From the NCBI GenBank assembly GCA_959347315.1, contig OY365806.1, forward strand, positions 26,249,516 to 26,313,515: 64,000 bases of DNA. The letters are read 5' to 3'. Source of the stretch: Bimastos eiseni. Its lineage: Eukaryota; Annelida; Clitellata; Crassiclitellata; Lumbricidae. A program made the translations under genes and the position numbers. Positions 22,913 to 33,821 of the stretch are shown here, in pieces. Under the pieces are notes generated by a model. The model made no database searches, had not been told where the DNA came from, and saw only the letters and a program-made list of their open reading frames with translations. Position 1 is the first letter of the stretch. Every line of letters begins with the position of its first letter.

Positions 22913-24357
22913 CTCGGGTGGGTACCCGTTGACAGCTTTACCCACTACGCCATTCGTTGAACTCATTATCCCATGATTTAAGAAATGCCTTGAAAAGTTC
23001 AGGAAGCCAGTGCAGCCTTTGCTTTTCCATGTTGTAGTGAATGAGGTAGACTATGTCCTGACTATAGATTGTTAGACAGTGCAGGATCTTCACAATTGTG
23101 GCCTAGTTTATAAGAAACTAGTGGATTTGGACCCATACTTTTAGATGAAAATGCTTTAGACTCATGAAGGTTGCGGTGCATTTCAAAATATGAAGTTTGC
23201 GGTGCATTTCAAAATATGAAGTTATCAATTATGTCTTTACTCTCTAATGTTTAATGTAGGAAAGTGGGTGGAACAAATTGAAGCTTGAAATTACTGATTT
23301 GGTTGGCAGTTGGGATATGCAACCAAAAGAAATTAAAATATATAAATAATAATAAATTAACATCATTATTTAAAGAAAATTCAATGGAATGTTAAGTTCT
23401 TGTTTAATTAAGCAATAACTTGTAAGTCCGTTAGTCCAAAATTCATTTGATGAAACAATAATATTTATCTAAAAAAATGATTTATCACAAAAAGTTATTT
23501 TAGGCTATTCGCTGATGTAATATTGTCGAGGCGATTTCCAGTTATGCTCTACTTAGCCACATATACAGAAAACGTTACATGATCATCTGCTGAGTGAAAT
23601 GCATATGGCATATCACTGGTGCACAGCACTGCTCTATTTAAATGATTTCGAGGGAACCATATTGTTCACTAAGGACATAAATATTCTAGAGGATCATCGT
23701 ATTTAGTGTAACTCAAGCTCATATGATTTTCAACTACAAAATCTTAAGTGATAAAACAATTCCATTTAATGACCAAACTGAATAATCTTGACCAAGCTGT
23801 AAACAATTAATTCTTAAATACTTAGTTAAGAATCAATGTTTAGGTAAACGTGAAGAATACATTGACCTATGGCCTATATAGTAAACAATATGGCCGCCCC
23901 AAATTAATGTACTCTACTTAATCAGACACATCTCACAACTCTATATAGAATCGAAACGTCTATTTGTTATGTCTTAGTTCCCTATTATGTGTTCGTATAA
24001 AGTCTGAAATGAATAAAAGAAATCATCAAAATTTAGCATTCCTTGCGTGGCTGCGTGGCGCGCGGCAACCTTGAATATACCCAATATACGCCACCGTCGT
24101 GAGCACAGGATGGTCGTTTAGGGCTATGGCATAATTTTCTTTCGTCGTATAATAAGTGAAAAATTATCGGGCATAGCAAATCAATTTTTAGGGTATGGCG
24201 GAAATCCGTATCGGGTATTCTGGTTTCGACGATTCGTCCCCACCCTACACGATGCCACACTTCAGCATGTCACCGTTGAACAAAGCAACTACAAAACTAC
24301 ATCGCCTAAAAATACCGTAATTCATCAAAATCTTCGTTAGAATGGTGAAAAACTTAC
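22913..24357. other. Inferred ATF4 intron 1, remainder
   Basis: AT-rich; a short direct repeat of AGGTTGCGGTGCATTTCAAAATATGAA-like sequence lies at 23165-23221. No exon recognised. Confidence 0.4.
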
Positions 24358-24480
24358 GCCATCGTGCAAAGCGGTTTCTGTGCTTTGCAGCTGTGCAAAT
24401 CTTTAAAGCAACTATAGCTCCATTTTAACGCTAAATCGTGAAATTTCTAAATCAGTATCTTCGTTCATTTGCGCTGGTGA
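24358..24480 (-). other. Candidate ATF4 5' UTR exon 1
   Basis: On the minus strand a strong donor, GGC|GTAAGTT, starts at 24357. Joining it to the acceptor at 22169 removes a 2.2 kb intron and keeps the downstream upstream-ORF in frame. The transcription start is unknown; no TATA box was identified. Inferred from splice signals and context only. Confidence 0.5.
24412..24468 (-). promoter_or_regulatory. ATF4 short upstream ORF (uORF1-like)
   Basis: ATG at 24423 opens a three-codon frame, Met-Glu-Leu-stop (stop 24414-24412). In vertebrates uORF1 of ATF4 is also three codons. An in-frame ATG at 24468 would make it 18 codons if the transcript starts further upstream. The stop lies about 50 nt before the ATG at 24362 that may open the overlapping uORF. 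Depends on the exon 1 inference. Confidence 0.45.
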
Positions 24481-24955
24481 GAAAATGGCAGACTTCCTCG
24501 TTATAGTCACTCATCAACGTATACAGCCGAACTACTTTTATCTAAAACAAACACAATCTTCGATATTATTCAAAATACTTGTATCAAAAACTCAAAATTA
24601 AAATTTATTAAATAGCTAAATAGAAAATGTACACAAAATAAAAGCTATTCGAGACAAATTAGTTAGAAGGACTATTTGACATATGTACTTGCCAATCAGC
24701 AATTCGTTGCAGAGTTGCGTCATCTTGGCAGCTTGCCAAAATGGCATATACGTCAGTCGCTTTATTTGTGTAACAATGGTAACAATGGTTTAAATGCATT
24801 TATTCGTATCGAATATTTATCTAGCGCCCCAATATACTCACTGGTGCTCCCAACTTCAACACGGCTACAAGAGCAGTCTTAAGGTGATATCCCAGCAGTC
24901 TTTCAAATCATCGACAACAACATGTTACTTCAAAGAGCTGATTCGGTTTTGCTGA
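24481..24955. other. Region upstream of ATF4
   Basis: Presumed ATF4 promoter (minus strand) and spacer. No CARE, TATA or other element could be singled out with confidence. Confidence 0.35.
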
Positions 24956-24959
24956 CAAT

Positions 24960-25200
24960 TTCTCCTCTGAGTTCAGTCCAATCTATCTTCCCACTTTTTC
25001 TTTCTCGGTTAAATCATCTGAAACTTCAACTTCATCTCTCACCTGTGGCGTTCCACAAGGTTCTGTTCTCGGACTTTTCCAAGTTCATCCTCTATGGTAC
25101 CACTCGTTCACTCACTATCACCTAAACACCCAATTTGGCACATTGATTTCACTCTCTCCAAGCTGCTTCCCCAAATCCATGGATCCAATCATAATGATAA
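24960..25200 (+). repeat. Degraded LINE reverse transcriptase fragment
   Basis: A plus frame shows SSLTCGVPQGSVLG, the conserved reverse transcriptase block A/4 motif of CR1/RTE-like LINEs. It is preceded by a Ser-rich loop and followed, after frameshifts, by remnants of the region before the catalytic box. Too short for clade assignment. Confidence 0.7.
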
Positions 25201-25394
25201 TGAGACATATTCATTGTTTCTTTGGACCAGTTCAACTAAGTCTAATAAGAGGAAAAGGGCGTGGGGTTACAAGGAACGCTAGACAAGTGTTACAAAGGAC
25301 GCCGCCTACACTCGAGCACAGGCAAAGTAGGAAGATCAAAAAGTTAGGCCTGCTGTCGCTATGGCAAGCCATATTGCCCTGCCCAATAGTTCTC

Positions 25395-25472
25395 GCCAAA
25401 ATAATAATAATGAAAACAATAATAATAAAACAACAACAATAATATTAATATTAATGATGAAAATAATAGCAG
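25395..25472. repeat. AAT/AAC-rich simple repeat
   Basis: Impure AATAATAAT / ACAACAAC tract directly upstream of retrotransposon copy C. Confidence 0.8.
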
Positions 25473-26050
25473 CATTAACGATCTCATCCACCGCAGCCTC
25501 AACAGAGCCGGTAGCCCTGCAGTCACGGAACCACCAGGTCTACTGTAACAGGTCACCGTCTGTGCAGATCAGACGGAAAGAGACCGGACGGGCAGACCCT
25601 GATGCCGTGGAATGAAAGGCAGGCCTTATTATGGGATAATGGGACGCGACGGTGGTGGACCCGGTTGCCGCTTTCGACATCCCCAGACAGCCGCCGCGGC
25701 TGGAGGAGCATCGGGGAATAGCCGCCGTATGGAAGCAAGGAAGCACGCCAGATATTTGGAGCTTGAGCAGAGGTACACTTTCGTACCTGTTGCTGTCGAA
25801 GCATTTGGTACCCTCAACAGTGAGGGTTACGCCTTCTTATCGGAGACCGGACGCAGACTGGTGAAAACTACAGGTGACATCTGATAAATAAGCTTCCTCT
25901 TCCAGAGCTTGTCGTCAATGATCCAGCGGTTTAACGTACGCGGTGGCTTTCCAGAGTACCATCATGTCATGGCTCCAAGTAGGCCTACCTGTAAAGCGAC
26001 CCATCCGGTGGCATGAGGACAGAGCTGATGCAAACGTCAATGGTGAATAA
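25473..26050 (+). pseudogene. YLDD-family retrotransposon, 3' fragment (copy C)
   Basis: The last part of the same ORF as the element at 29563. It shows SDGKRPDGQTLMPWN (the restriction-like nuclease core, with an Asp before Gly and a downstream Trp), RYTFVPVAVEAFG, LSETGRRLVKTTGD and then FQSLSSMIQRFN. Several frameshifts and one stop. It is 5' truncated right after an AAT-rich tract and ends in a CAA/CAG/AAT tail. Confidence 0.8.
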
Positions 26051-26091
26051 CAACCACAACAACAAAATCCAGAAACAACAACAACGACAAT

Positions 26092-26122
<31 letters not shown>

Positions 26123-26172
26123 ACAACAACAGCAATAATAATAATGATAGCAATAATAATAATAATTATATT
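26045..26172. repeat. CAA/CAG/AAT compound microsatellite
   Basis: AACAACAAC, then (CAG)n around 26098-26112, then (AAT)n. It forms the 3' tail of copy C and meets the 3' part of a LINE. Confidence 0.85.
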
Positions 26173-26179
26173 TCAGTTG

Positions 26180-26460
26180 CCAGTCAGTCGGGGCGTCAGT
26201 CCCTGTGTTCTGCGTCTTGTGGGGACCTGGTGGTTCCGCGCTCTCGTACCGCCATGCGGGCAGGCCGCGCCTCTTCGTGCATTGGACCGTTACGTTGGAA
26301 CTCCTTGCCGTTACCAATTCGGAGTCTCCTACTGTGTGTAGCACAGGAGACATTTTATGGTCTATTGAAGACCCATTTATTTCAGAACTGTTAGGTAGCT
26401 TCGGTAAGCGCCATCGTGAGGTTCTTGTAGGACGCTATATAAATGTTCATATACATACAT
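26180..26460 (+). pseudogene. CR1/L2-like LINE C-terminal end
   Basis: In broken frames the plus strand reads GDLVVPRSRTAM, WNSLPLPIRSL and LLKTHLFQN, the usual C-terminal string of CR1/L2-type ORF2 proteins. A CATA-rich tail follows at 26445 and is then interrupted by the DNA transposon that starts at 26465. Confidence 0.75.
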
Positions 26461-26464
26461 ACTA

Positions 26465-28512
26465 GGGTGGAGTGAAAGTAGAGGTCAAAATTTATTTAAT
26501 ACAATTTATTAATCTAATACCTCCAGAAACTTGCCTTTAGTGTCTCTTATTACAACTGTTTATTTTCATCGACATTGTATAACATCTTCTGCCCTCTACC
26601 ATACAATTTGTTTAGCTCCAGCATAAAACGTGACTTCTCCACTTTTCCATTATCCACTCTCCAGCATATAGTGCATTATACAAATAAAAACTTATCATTT
26701 TGGTCTTTTTAATTCATCTGGCAATAATTACAAAGAAAATAACACAGCTAGTTTAGCAAAAATAAACTTTTTGGTCCTGTTGTACGTCCTTCGAGGTAGA
26801 CCTATTCGAATAAGTGTCGTAAAAGTAGTTCGTTAGTGTGAAGCAGATATACAAACCATTGTAAAGTACGTTTAAGGTGCTGCTCCATAAGCCTTATGAC
26901 ACAGCGCTTACTGCAGTGCCATCACATCCGACCTCCAACAGATTCTCAGTGTCGATATTGTTTTGTTCGAGGTAAGAGATGATTGCTACTTTCAGACTGG
27001 CGGCACTGCCATCCTGGGGTGTCACAGGGCCGAGATACCTGGAGCCAGGCTCTTGGACCAATGATAAATGTTTCTCCACAACTATCCTGTGATGAAAGCT
27101 GCCTTCAACTTTTTTCAATTAGGTTTTTTAATTAGGAATTCTTTGTCTAGGAATGGTTGTTTGAGGAGTGGTTTAACAATTGAGCAGGGGTGGACTGGGT
27201 TTTTAGTAATGTTTTATCTTTTCGTTCAGCGAGATATATGGCCTCTATCTTTGCGGTGGCATTTGCTCTTGTGATCGGAAAACAGAACGGTATTTCTGTC
27301 GTTCTCTTCTGATCTTGCTTCGATCAATGACCTCGCTACAAACATCAGTGGTTACTATAATATATATATGCTGTAATCTTCAAAAACTGCAATGCAATTT
27401 CTGCGGCAGCTTTGTCGGATGCCGCATGCCACTCAGATGCCCTCGCTGTATTCTGCAGCCGATGTCTTTGTTGTTTACGGTGTCTAGATACTGTCAAAGT
27501 CGTTGATGAAGGATCTTGGCAGGAAGTACTGCCAATGAGCCTGGTTTCATATCTGACCTTCACTTTGTTCATGTTCATCCTCTGTTGTACTACTTTGTAC
27601 AAAATCAACATTAGAACCATTAAAATGGTGATTCATAGTTCTGTCTCGTTCCATTCATTTTCTTTTTTCTCGTATTGTCAACATTCTTGTCATTTCACCA
27701 TCTTACACTCATGTGGTTGATCGCACAGAAACTTCTGTTCTGCATTTGGAACTTTGGATGATTTCTCACACGAACACGACGAAAAGTATCGACACTTGCA
27801 CGCTGCTTTGTCAGAAAAACCATTTGCTCTCTCTCTGAAATCATTTACTTTCTTCTCACATTAATGGTTTCTTTTGAAACAGGATATCTCACAAGCTTTA
27901 GATAATTGTGGTGATGATGTCTTATTAGTTGTACCATTCGAGTTTCGCTTACTGTGGGAATTGATGCTCTTGTCCAGATTTTCTTCGCCTTCTTTGACAA
28001 GAGAGCAGATATTTCTTAAAAACTAGGTTCTTTTTTAGGATAAGTTTTCAAATCAACTCTGATATATTGATAGTCCATCAGAATGTCTTCAGCAGAAGAC
28101 AGCATGTTGAGATTCATTCTACGAACCTTGCCGAAAATCGGACAAGATGAAGGTATTCGGTGTGTATGCAGGCGCTAGGCCATTTCTGTCACAGTTAACT
28201 ACTAGAAGTTGTAATGTGCAGTGTCCAAAAGTGTACACTGTGTACTTCGTACAATTCAGCACACGTCATATTAACCAAGATGACTAAACATGAAGTCAAC
28301 GTCAACTGCTTTAAAAATCAATCGCAGCACGAGGAGTGCATGGAGCATTCTCGGCCTCAGAGACGCCATGGTGAAAACTTTAAGTTCCGGTAGAGGGCAG
28401 AAGATGCTGACCAAAATTTGTATAATTTTACACACAGTATATCTAGGACCAAATGCAAGTTTTGGCAGGTATTACATCTCTTAATTATGAATTTCATTTT
28501 TTCACTCCACCC
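26465..28512 (-). mobile_element. DNA transposon with TA duplication, unclassified
   Basis: A 2,048 bp unit with ends GGGTGGAGTGAAA (left) and TTTCACTCCACCC (right), flanked by TA on both sides (26463-26464, 28513-28514). It is inserted into a (CATA)n tract: the same microsatellite lies on both sides (26445-26462 and 28515-28572). Just inside the ends a second similar block occurs (TAATACCTCCAGAAACTTGCC against a right-hand TAATACCTGCCAAAACTTGC). It carries a decayed minus-strand protein-coding region. The superfamily is not recognised. Confidence 0.8.
26890..28100 (-). pseudogene. Transposase-like gene of the TA-flanked transposon, broken
   Basis: Read on the minus strand in at least three frames. 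Upstream part: a segment with FLTKQRASVDTFRRVRVRNHPKF; then SEWHAASDKAAAEIALQFLK, a helical stretch; then KHLSLVQEPGSRYLGPVTP and LLEVGCDGTAVS. The last, with an Asp in GCDGT, resembles a conserved block in uncharacterised transposon-encoded proteins of invertebrates and may be one catalytic Asp of a DDE/RNase H fold. The classification is a guess; the presence of a decayed coding region is clear. Confidence 0.55.
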
Positions 28513-28514
28513 TA

Positions 28515-28572
28515 ATACATACTACATACATACATACATACATACATACATACATACATACATACATGCATA
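28515..28572. repeat. (CATA)n microsatellite
   Basis: Nearly pure CATA/TACA tract, right flank of the DNA transposon. Together with 26445-26462 it formed one tract before the insertion. Confidence 0.9.
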
Positions 28573-28574
28573 CA

Positions 28575-28988
28575 TATATTTTACAGCTTCTGATGTACGT
28601 TTGACACCGCAAAACCCTGGCGCCGCGGGGGAAAAGGCGGCTCATAACAAGCAATGCAAATACTATGCAGCAATCTCCGAGTCGCACCATTCTGTCCCTG
28701 TTGCAGTCGAAACCGAGGGATCCTTTCATGCAGATTCACTAGAGTTTGTTGGTGAACTGGGGATAGATGGATTCAGAGTTTAATGACAGCTTATGACAAC
28801 AACGGCCGTTGCCGTCGACAGAAATTTGCTTGGCATATTGCAGCCCTTGGAGCAGGATCTCGGCAGCAAAAGATGACCGGCGTGAGATCAGCCATCTCCT
28901 TCAGCGTCTCTCCGTCGCCCTCCAAGTTGAAAATTCCATGGCTATCCCGGGCACCTCAAATTGGAACAATGGGGAGACTGGAGACTGA
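28575..28988 (+). pseudogene. YLDD-family retrotransposon, 3' fragment (copy D)
   Basis: The plus strand reads AAGEKAAHNKQCKYYAA then HSVPVAVETEGSFHADSLEF, and, in a second frame, REISHLLQRLSVALQ near 28890. This is the extreme C-terminal region of the family at 29563. It ends directly in an AATAATAAC tail. A frameshift and stop near 28780 break it. Confidence 0.75.
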
Positions 28989-29095
28989 ATAATAACAATA
29001 AATTAATAATAACAATATGTTAGCATTTCTGCATTTATGTCAGATTGTTTTCTTTCTCAATAAATAATGATGACGATAATAATAATAATAGTAAC

Positions 29096-29147
<52 letters not shown>
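28989..29147. repeat. AAT-rich tail and (AAT)n microsatellite
   Basis: Starts as an impure AATAATAACAAT tail of copy D and includes a long pure (AAT)n tract at about 29083-29147, upstream of the full-length copy A. Confidence 0.9.
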
Positions 29148-29562
29148 TGGTGGTGAAATTTTTAACGTAAACTTTTAAATTTTTTTACTGCGGTTCACGT
29201 TTTTCGTCAGAGTTGGATTTTAACGTCTTTTAATTAAATAGCAACTCGTGACACGATGGATCATTTCCACTATAGCTGAACTGCTAAGAACACAACGGAA
29301 TTGGTTCGTTAAACTTTCTACCATCGTCGATTTCATACGCAATTTTGAACTTTTAACGTCGATGGCCGTCCATGATTTTTGTCGAACGACGTCACAATCA
29401 TCATGGCAACGTTTGTAATTTAAAATGGCGGTGCATTTGAAAACAAAGTGAAGGAGAATCTTATTCCCGAATTAATCTAAAACTACTATTAAGACTGGGT
29501 TTGATATGACAGAGTGTAGTCTGAGAATCTGATAGTCTACAGAGTCTGTAGAGTGTAGATCC
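29148..29562 (+). other. Probable 5' leader of retrotransposon copy A
   Basis: About 415 bp between the (AAT)n tract and the first ATG of the long ORF. No gene. If the element inserts into (AAT)n, this would be its 5' UTR; that boundary is inferred. Confidence 0.4.
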
Positions 29563-32503
29563 ATGACAATGCGATCCAGCCAATCACAGTCTGACCAATC
29601 ACAGATTGATGGACCAGGCTTAAAAAAAGCGAGCGGGGTATGCAGCCACTGCCTTTCAGTTAGACAATTGCACCTGAAAGACGGCACAGTTCACCTACAT
29701 GGTCCGCGTATCAGCCGGTGCCCAGGCTCGAGGAAGCCTCCACTGACCCAGCTGCGGCAGGACAAATCGGTGACGGACAGGCAATCATTGACAGACGGTG
29801 CTCAGCAAGCGCCAAAGATGCTGACCCAGCGAGGCAAGGCGGTTCTGCATCAAGGAACAGGAAATATCAACCACCCGAGAAAAAGAAGTGGAAGCGTCAT
29901 GAAGCATGTCCCGAAGGCTGCTCGATTCGCCTGTTCACTGGCCTTCGAGAGAATTCTGGCTTCCATTAACAACGACCCAAGTAACATTGAGACATGGCAT
30001 CAGCTGCTTCGCTTTGCCTCCAGCGTTCTTGCACAGCCACAGCGGACAGGCCGCAGACATAACGCGGCAAATGTGGTTAAAAGACGCCTCGAGAATAAGG
30101 ACTACGCGAGAGAGGATGATGTGGAAGCAGATTGTGCGTCAGGGACACGAAGGAGTGTAGATGCTCGAGAGATGTTTTTGGTAGCGGTGAATGCCAAGGT
30201 GGAGGAGGGCAACATCAGGGCCGCATCACGTATACTCTGCAGTCAGGACCGCCCAGTCGAGGCGGCGACCGAATCACTTAACGCTATGCAGGAAAGGCAC
30301 TCAGCAAATGGATGGACGGACCAAATGTCAGACTTGCCTGAGTCGTCACAAACGTGTTCTTTCGAGGTCACTGTGAGAGAAGTGGAAGATGCGATTAGAT
30401 CGTTCCCGGCGGGTTCAGCGGGGGGTCCGGATGGGTTCCGACCCCAGCATCTTCTCGACCTAATAAACACCAGAGAATTGGCTGGTGCATTACTCCAGTC
30501 TACGACAGACTTCATGAATGTACTGCTGCGTGGTGATTGTCCACTCGCGTTACGTGAAATGATATTTGGAGGCTCTCTTATCGCTCTTTCCAAGAAATCA
30601 GGGGGCCTCAGACCGATTGTCATCGGATATGTATGGCGCAGGCTGGCAGCAAAATGTGCCAATAATTATGCCCTGAAAAGACTGGGAGAGTTCTTCACCC
30701 CGTTCCAGGTAGGCATTGCAACCCCTGGAGCGGAAGAGGCAGCGGTTCACGCTGCAAGAAATTTTGTGACGAACATGCAACGAGACCAAATCTTTGTAAA
30801 ATTGGACTTCGCAAATGCTTTCAACACACTGCGGAGAGATGTAATGCATCTAGCCGTCCATGACACCATCCCAGAACTCTATGCGTTCACCCACCAGGCA
30901 TATTCGATTGAGGCCAACCTACAATTCGGTTGATGTATAGTGAAGTCTAGGATGGGACCACAGCAGGGAGACCTGCTAGGGCCTCTGCTGTTTTGCCTGC
31001 CCATGCAGCCGACGTTAAGGGAGTTGCGATCTCCGTTCAAGCTTGGGTACCTCGATGATCTTTCCCTAGGTGGAAACGTGGATGACGTTCAGCAAGATTT
31101 GACAAAGATAAAAGAGCTCGAGACAACGCTCGGAATTGCCCTGAACAGATTTAAATGTGAGTACTACTCGGAGGCAGAGTCGATTGGAGAGGGTTTTGAG
31201 GACTTCAGAAGACGAGAACCAGAGGAACTGACCCTTTTGGGTTCTCCACTTTTCAGAGGGAAGGCCCTTGATGAATCCTTGCAAGAACACAGCGAACAAT
31301 TTGATCGAATATTGAAAGACCTTATGGACCTCCAGTCACAAGCAGCCCTCATAATGCTGAGATCCTGTTTCGGGGCGGCAAAGATGACTTACCTGCTGCG
31401 GACTTCTCCGTGCTGGAACCACCTGTTACTGGAGACAATAGACCATCAGACTAAAACGGTACCGGAGAAGATCCGCAACACGGAGCTCAATGACATTCAG
31501 TGGTTACAGGCTTCGCTCCCGATTAGAGATGGAAGACTCGGGACCAGGCGGGTATCGATGCTGGCAACTTCAGCCTATTTGGCGTCAGCTGCGTCGACCG
31601 TCTCGCTCGTGGGCGCCATCTTAGCCGTGGAAGAGTGAAACGACGTGTACCAGGAGGAAATGTTCAACGTTCGTAAGGATTCCCTTCCAGTGACGATGAT
31701 ACCGGTTCCGATCCAACAGACGACGTGGGACAGACCTTTGATAAACGAAGATAAAGCGAAAGTCTGGTCCGGATGCGACAACCCACTTTGTCAAGCCAGA
31801 ATGCGAGCATTATCTGCCCCGCACGCCGGAGACTGGCTTTGGACTATCCCTTTGGTTTCCTGCGGGTTGGGATTAGACAATGAGGCGGTCAGGGTTGAGG
31901 CAGGACTTCGCCTAGGACTAGTGCTCTGTGCACCGCATCCATGTCAATGCGGGGAGAGCGTCGATCCAGGTGGACATCACGGTCTGGTCTGCAGAAGATC
32001 AATGGGAAGAGCAGCACGACACTTTGCCATAAATGAAATAATCTGGAGAGTTCTCTTGAAAGCGGACATTCCGAGCTCAAGAGAACCATCGGGACTGATC
32101 CACACCGATGGCAAGAGACCAGATGGCGCCACATTAATCCCATGGGCGAGAGGCAGACACCTAGCATAGGACGCAACAGCCATTCAGACATGCGCATCCT
32201 CTTATGTACATCTGACAGCATCAACAGCCGGTAGAGCAGCAGAACATGCCGCAGAACGAAAGTGCATCGAGTACTCATCCCTCCCTACCACGCATGATTT
32301 TGTGCCAGTGGCCATCGAATCACTAGCCCCATAAACCGGAATGGAGTTTCTACAAGAGCTGGGCCGCCGTATGACACAGACAACGGGAGACCCTCGCAAA
32401 ACAACTCATCTTTTTCAACGTCTATCTATTTGTACACAACGTTTTAATGCAGTGGCATTCAGGGGCTCTTTTGTTCAGCCCGATGGGGACGAAAACCTAT
32501 AAC
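29563..32503 (+). pseudogene. YLDD non-LTR retrotransposon, near full length (copy A)
   Basis: A single reading frame of about 980 codons broken only by in-frame stops at 30931-30933, 31636-31638, 32167-32169 and 32332-32334. The N-terminus has a C2HC-type finger (CSHC...H....RCPGS). Reverse transcriptase motifs: SAGGPDGFRPQHL, LRPIVIGYVWRRLAAK, VKLDFANAFNTLRRD, GPQQGDLLGPLLF and the catalytic LGYLDDLSLGG. The C-terminus has a CxC...GHHGLVC finger, then DGKRPDGATLIPWARG, resembling the RPD...D nuclease core of restriction-like-endonuclease LINEs (R2/R4/NeSL-type). The protein ends just before an (AAT)n tail. It likely inserts by target-primed reverse transcription; the clade is not settled. 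A LINE with this layout does not need an apurinic endonuclease, and none is seen. Confidence 0.88.
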
Positions 32504-32570
32504 AATAATAATAATAAAAATAATAATAGTAATAATAATAGTAATAATAATAATAATAATGATAGCAGTT
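32504..32570. repeat. (AAT)n tail of copy A
   Basis: Begins directly after the final stop codon (CAATAATAATAATAA...) and continues as AATAATAGT variants. Confidence 0.9.
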
Positions 32571-32737
32571 TCGCATATATATGCTCCATATTCCTGTAGC
32601 CTAGGCCTAGTCCTATGTTGAAGCATGAATCAAATATTATTCGATCAGAAGAAGGAAAACAGTAGCGTGATCCGATGGATCCGCTGGAATTTTGTACCTC
32701 ACCGACGTGACATTGGGAGGCAAGGTGTATACGTGGT

Positions 32738-32929
32738 CAGAGTCGCAGGGGTGCTTGAGCCTGAGCACCCCTGGATAAGAACGTTTATCCATAAATTGAT
32801 GCAATTGATGCAATTCCGACGAACTCTTCCGAGGAGGGAGGGCCTAGTGGCGCTTTTAGATCCCTGATTTCCGCAGTTGGAGTTTGCAATATGAGCACCC
32901 CCTAGGAAAATGTTCTGGTTGCGCCCCTG
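32738..32929. mobile_element. Small hAT-like MITE inside copy E/F
   Basis: 192 bp. Left end CAGAGTCGCAGGGGTG, right end complement CAGGGGCGCAACCAG. Flanks TACGTGGT / GATGTGGT are similar (6 of 8), which would be a decayed 8 bp duplication. It interrupts the reverse transcriptase region just after the catalytic box. Confidence 0.55.
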
Positions 32930-33821
32930 GATGTGGTGGGCCACGATGTACAGCTGATCACCCAGGAGTCAGAAAAAATTGGGACGCAACTCAACCGCGC
33001 GAAATGCGAAGTGGTCTTCCAGAATAATAAATTTGACGATCCCAGGTTCTACGGCTTTAAAGCCACGCCGCCTGGAGAGGCGACGCTGTCGGGTTCACCT
33101 CGCTGTTAAGAAATGGACTTTCGAGGATATTGAACGTATAATTATCGGAATAGGACTGGCTCCAGACACCCCTTCCGGTGAAAGATGGTATCCTAGGAAT
33201 ACGCAGCGCTGCTACGCTGGCACTTTTTGCCTTCTTGGCATTTGCTGAGAGCACAAGCGAACTCCAGGCTGTCATGCTGCCACCAGAATTACACTCACGG
33301 GTGCAGAACCACCAACATGATTGGCAGCTCATAGGCAAAGAGAACGGGACAGTCGTTGGATAACTAAGGCGAGAACAACTCTAAACAAGTCTGCAAACAA
33401 TTCACTCGACCGAGTTCGTCTCTTAGTCTCTAGGGCACCACACGCGGGTGATTGGTTTCCAGCACCTCCTGTCACTGCATTGGGTCTCCGATTGTCTAAT
33501 GAAGTTATATGGATAGCGGTTGGAATGCGACTCGGAACGAAACCATGTAATCCTCATCTGTGTCACTCCGCCACTGGTTACACCTTGCCAGTGCCAGTCA
33601 CAAGCCTGGAAAAAGGAGGAGGGCGACGTTAATGGTCTTTGTTACCACACAGAGTCATTAAACTAAAACTACTACTGTGGCGAAAGAGTCGACGCCAGAT
33701 GATTCTATATAGTCTGGCGTGCATGAAATAAACGTAGGAGACAACAACGCTACAACGTGTTCAACGATTTTATATTGCGATATTATGGAGTTCGTTTGGA
33801 AGGGCAGGCATTCCTTCTCAG

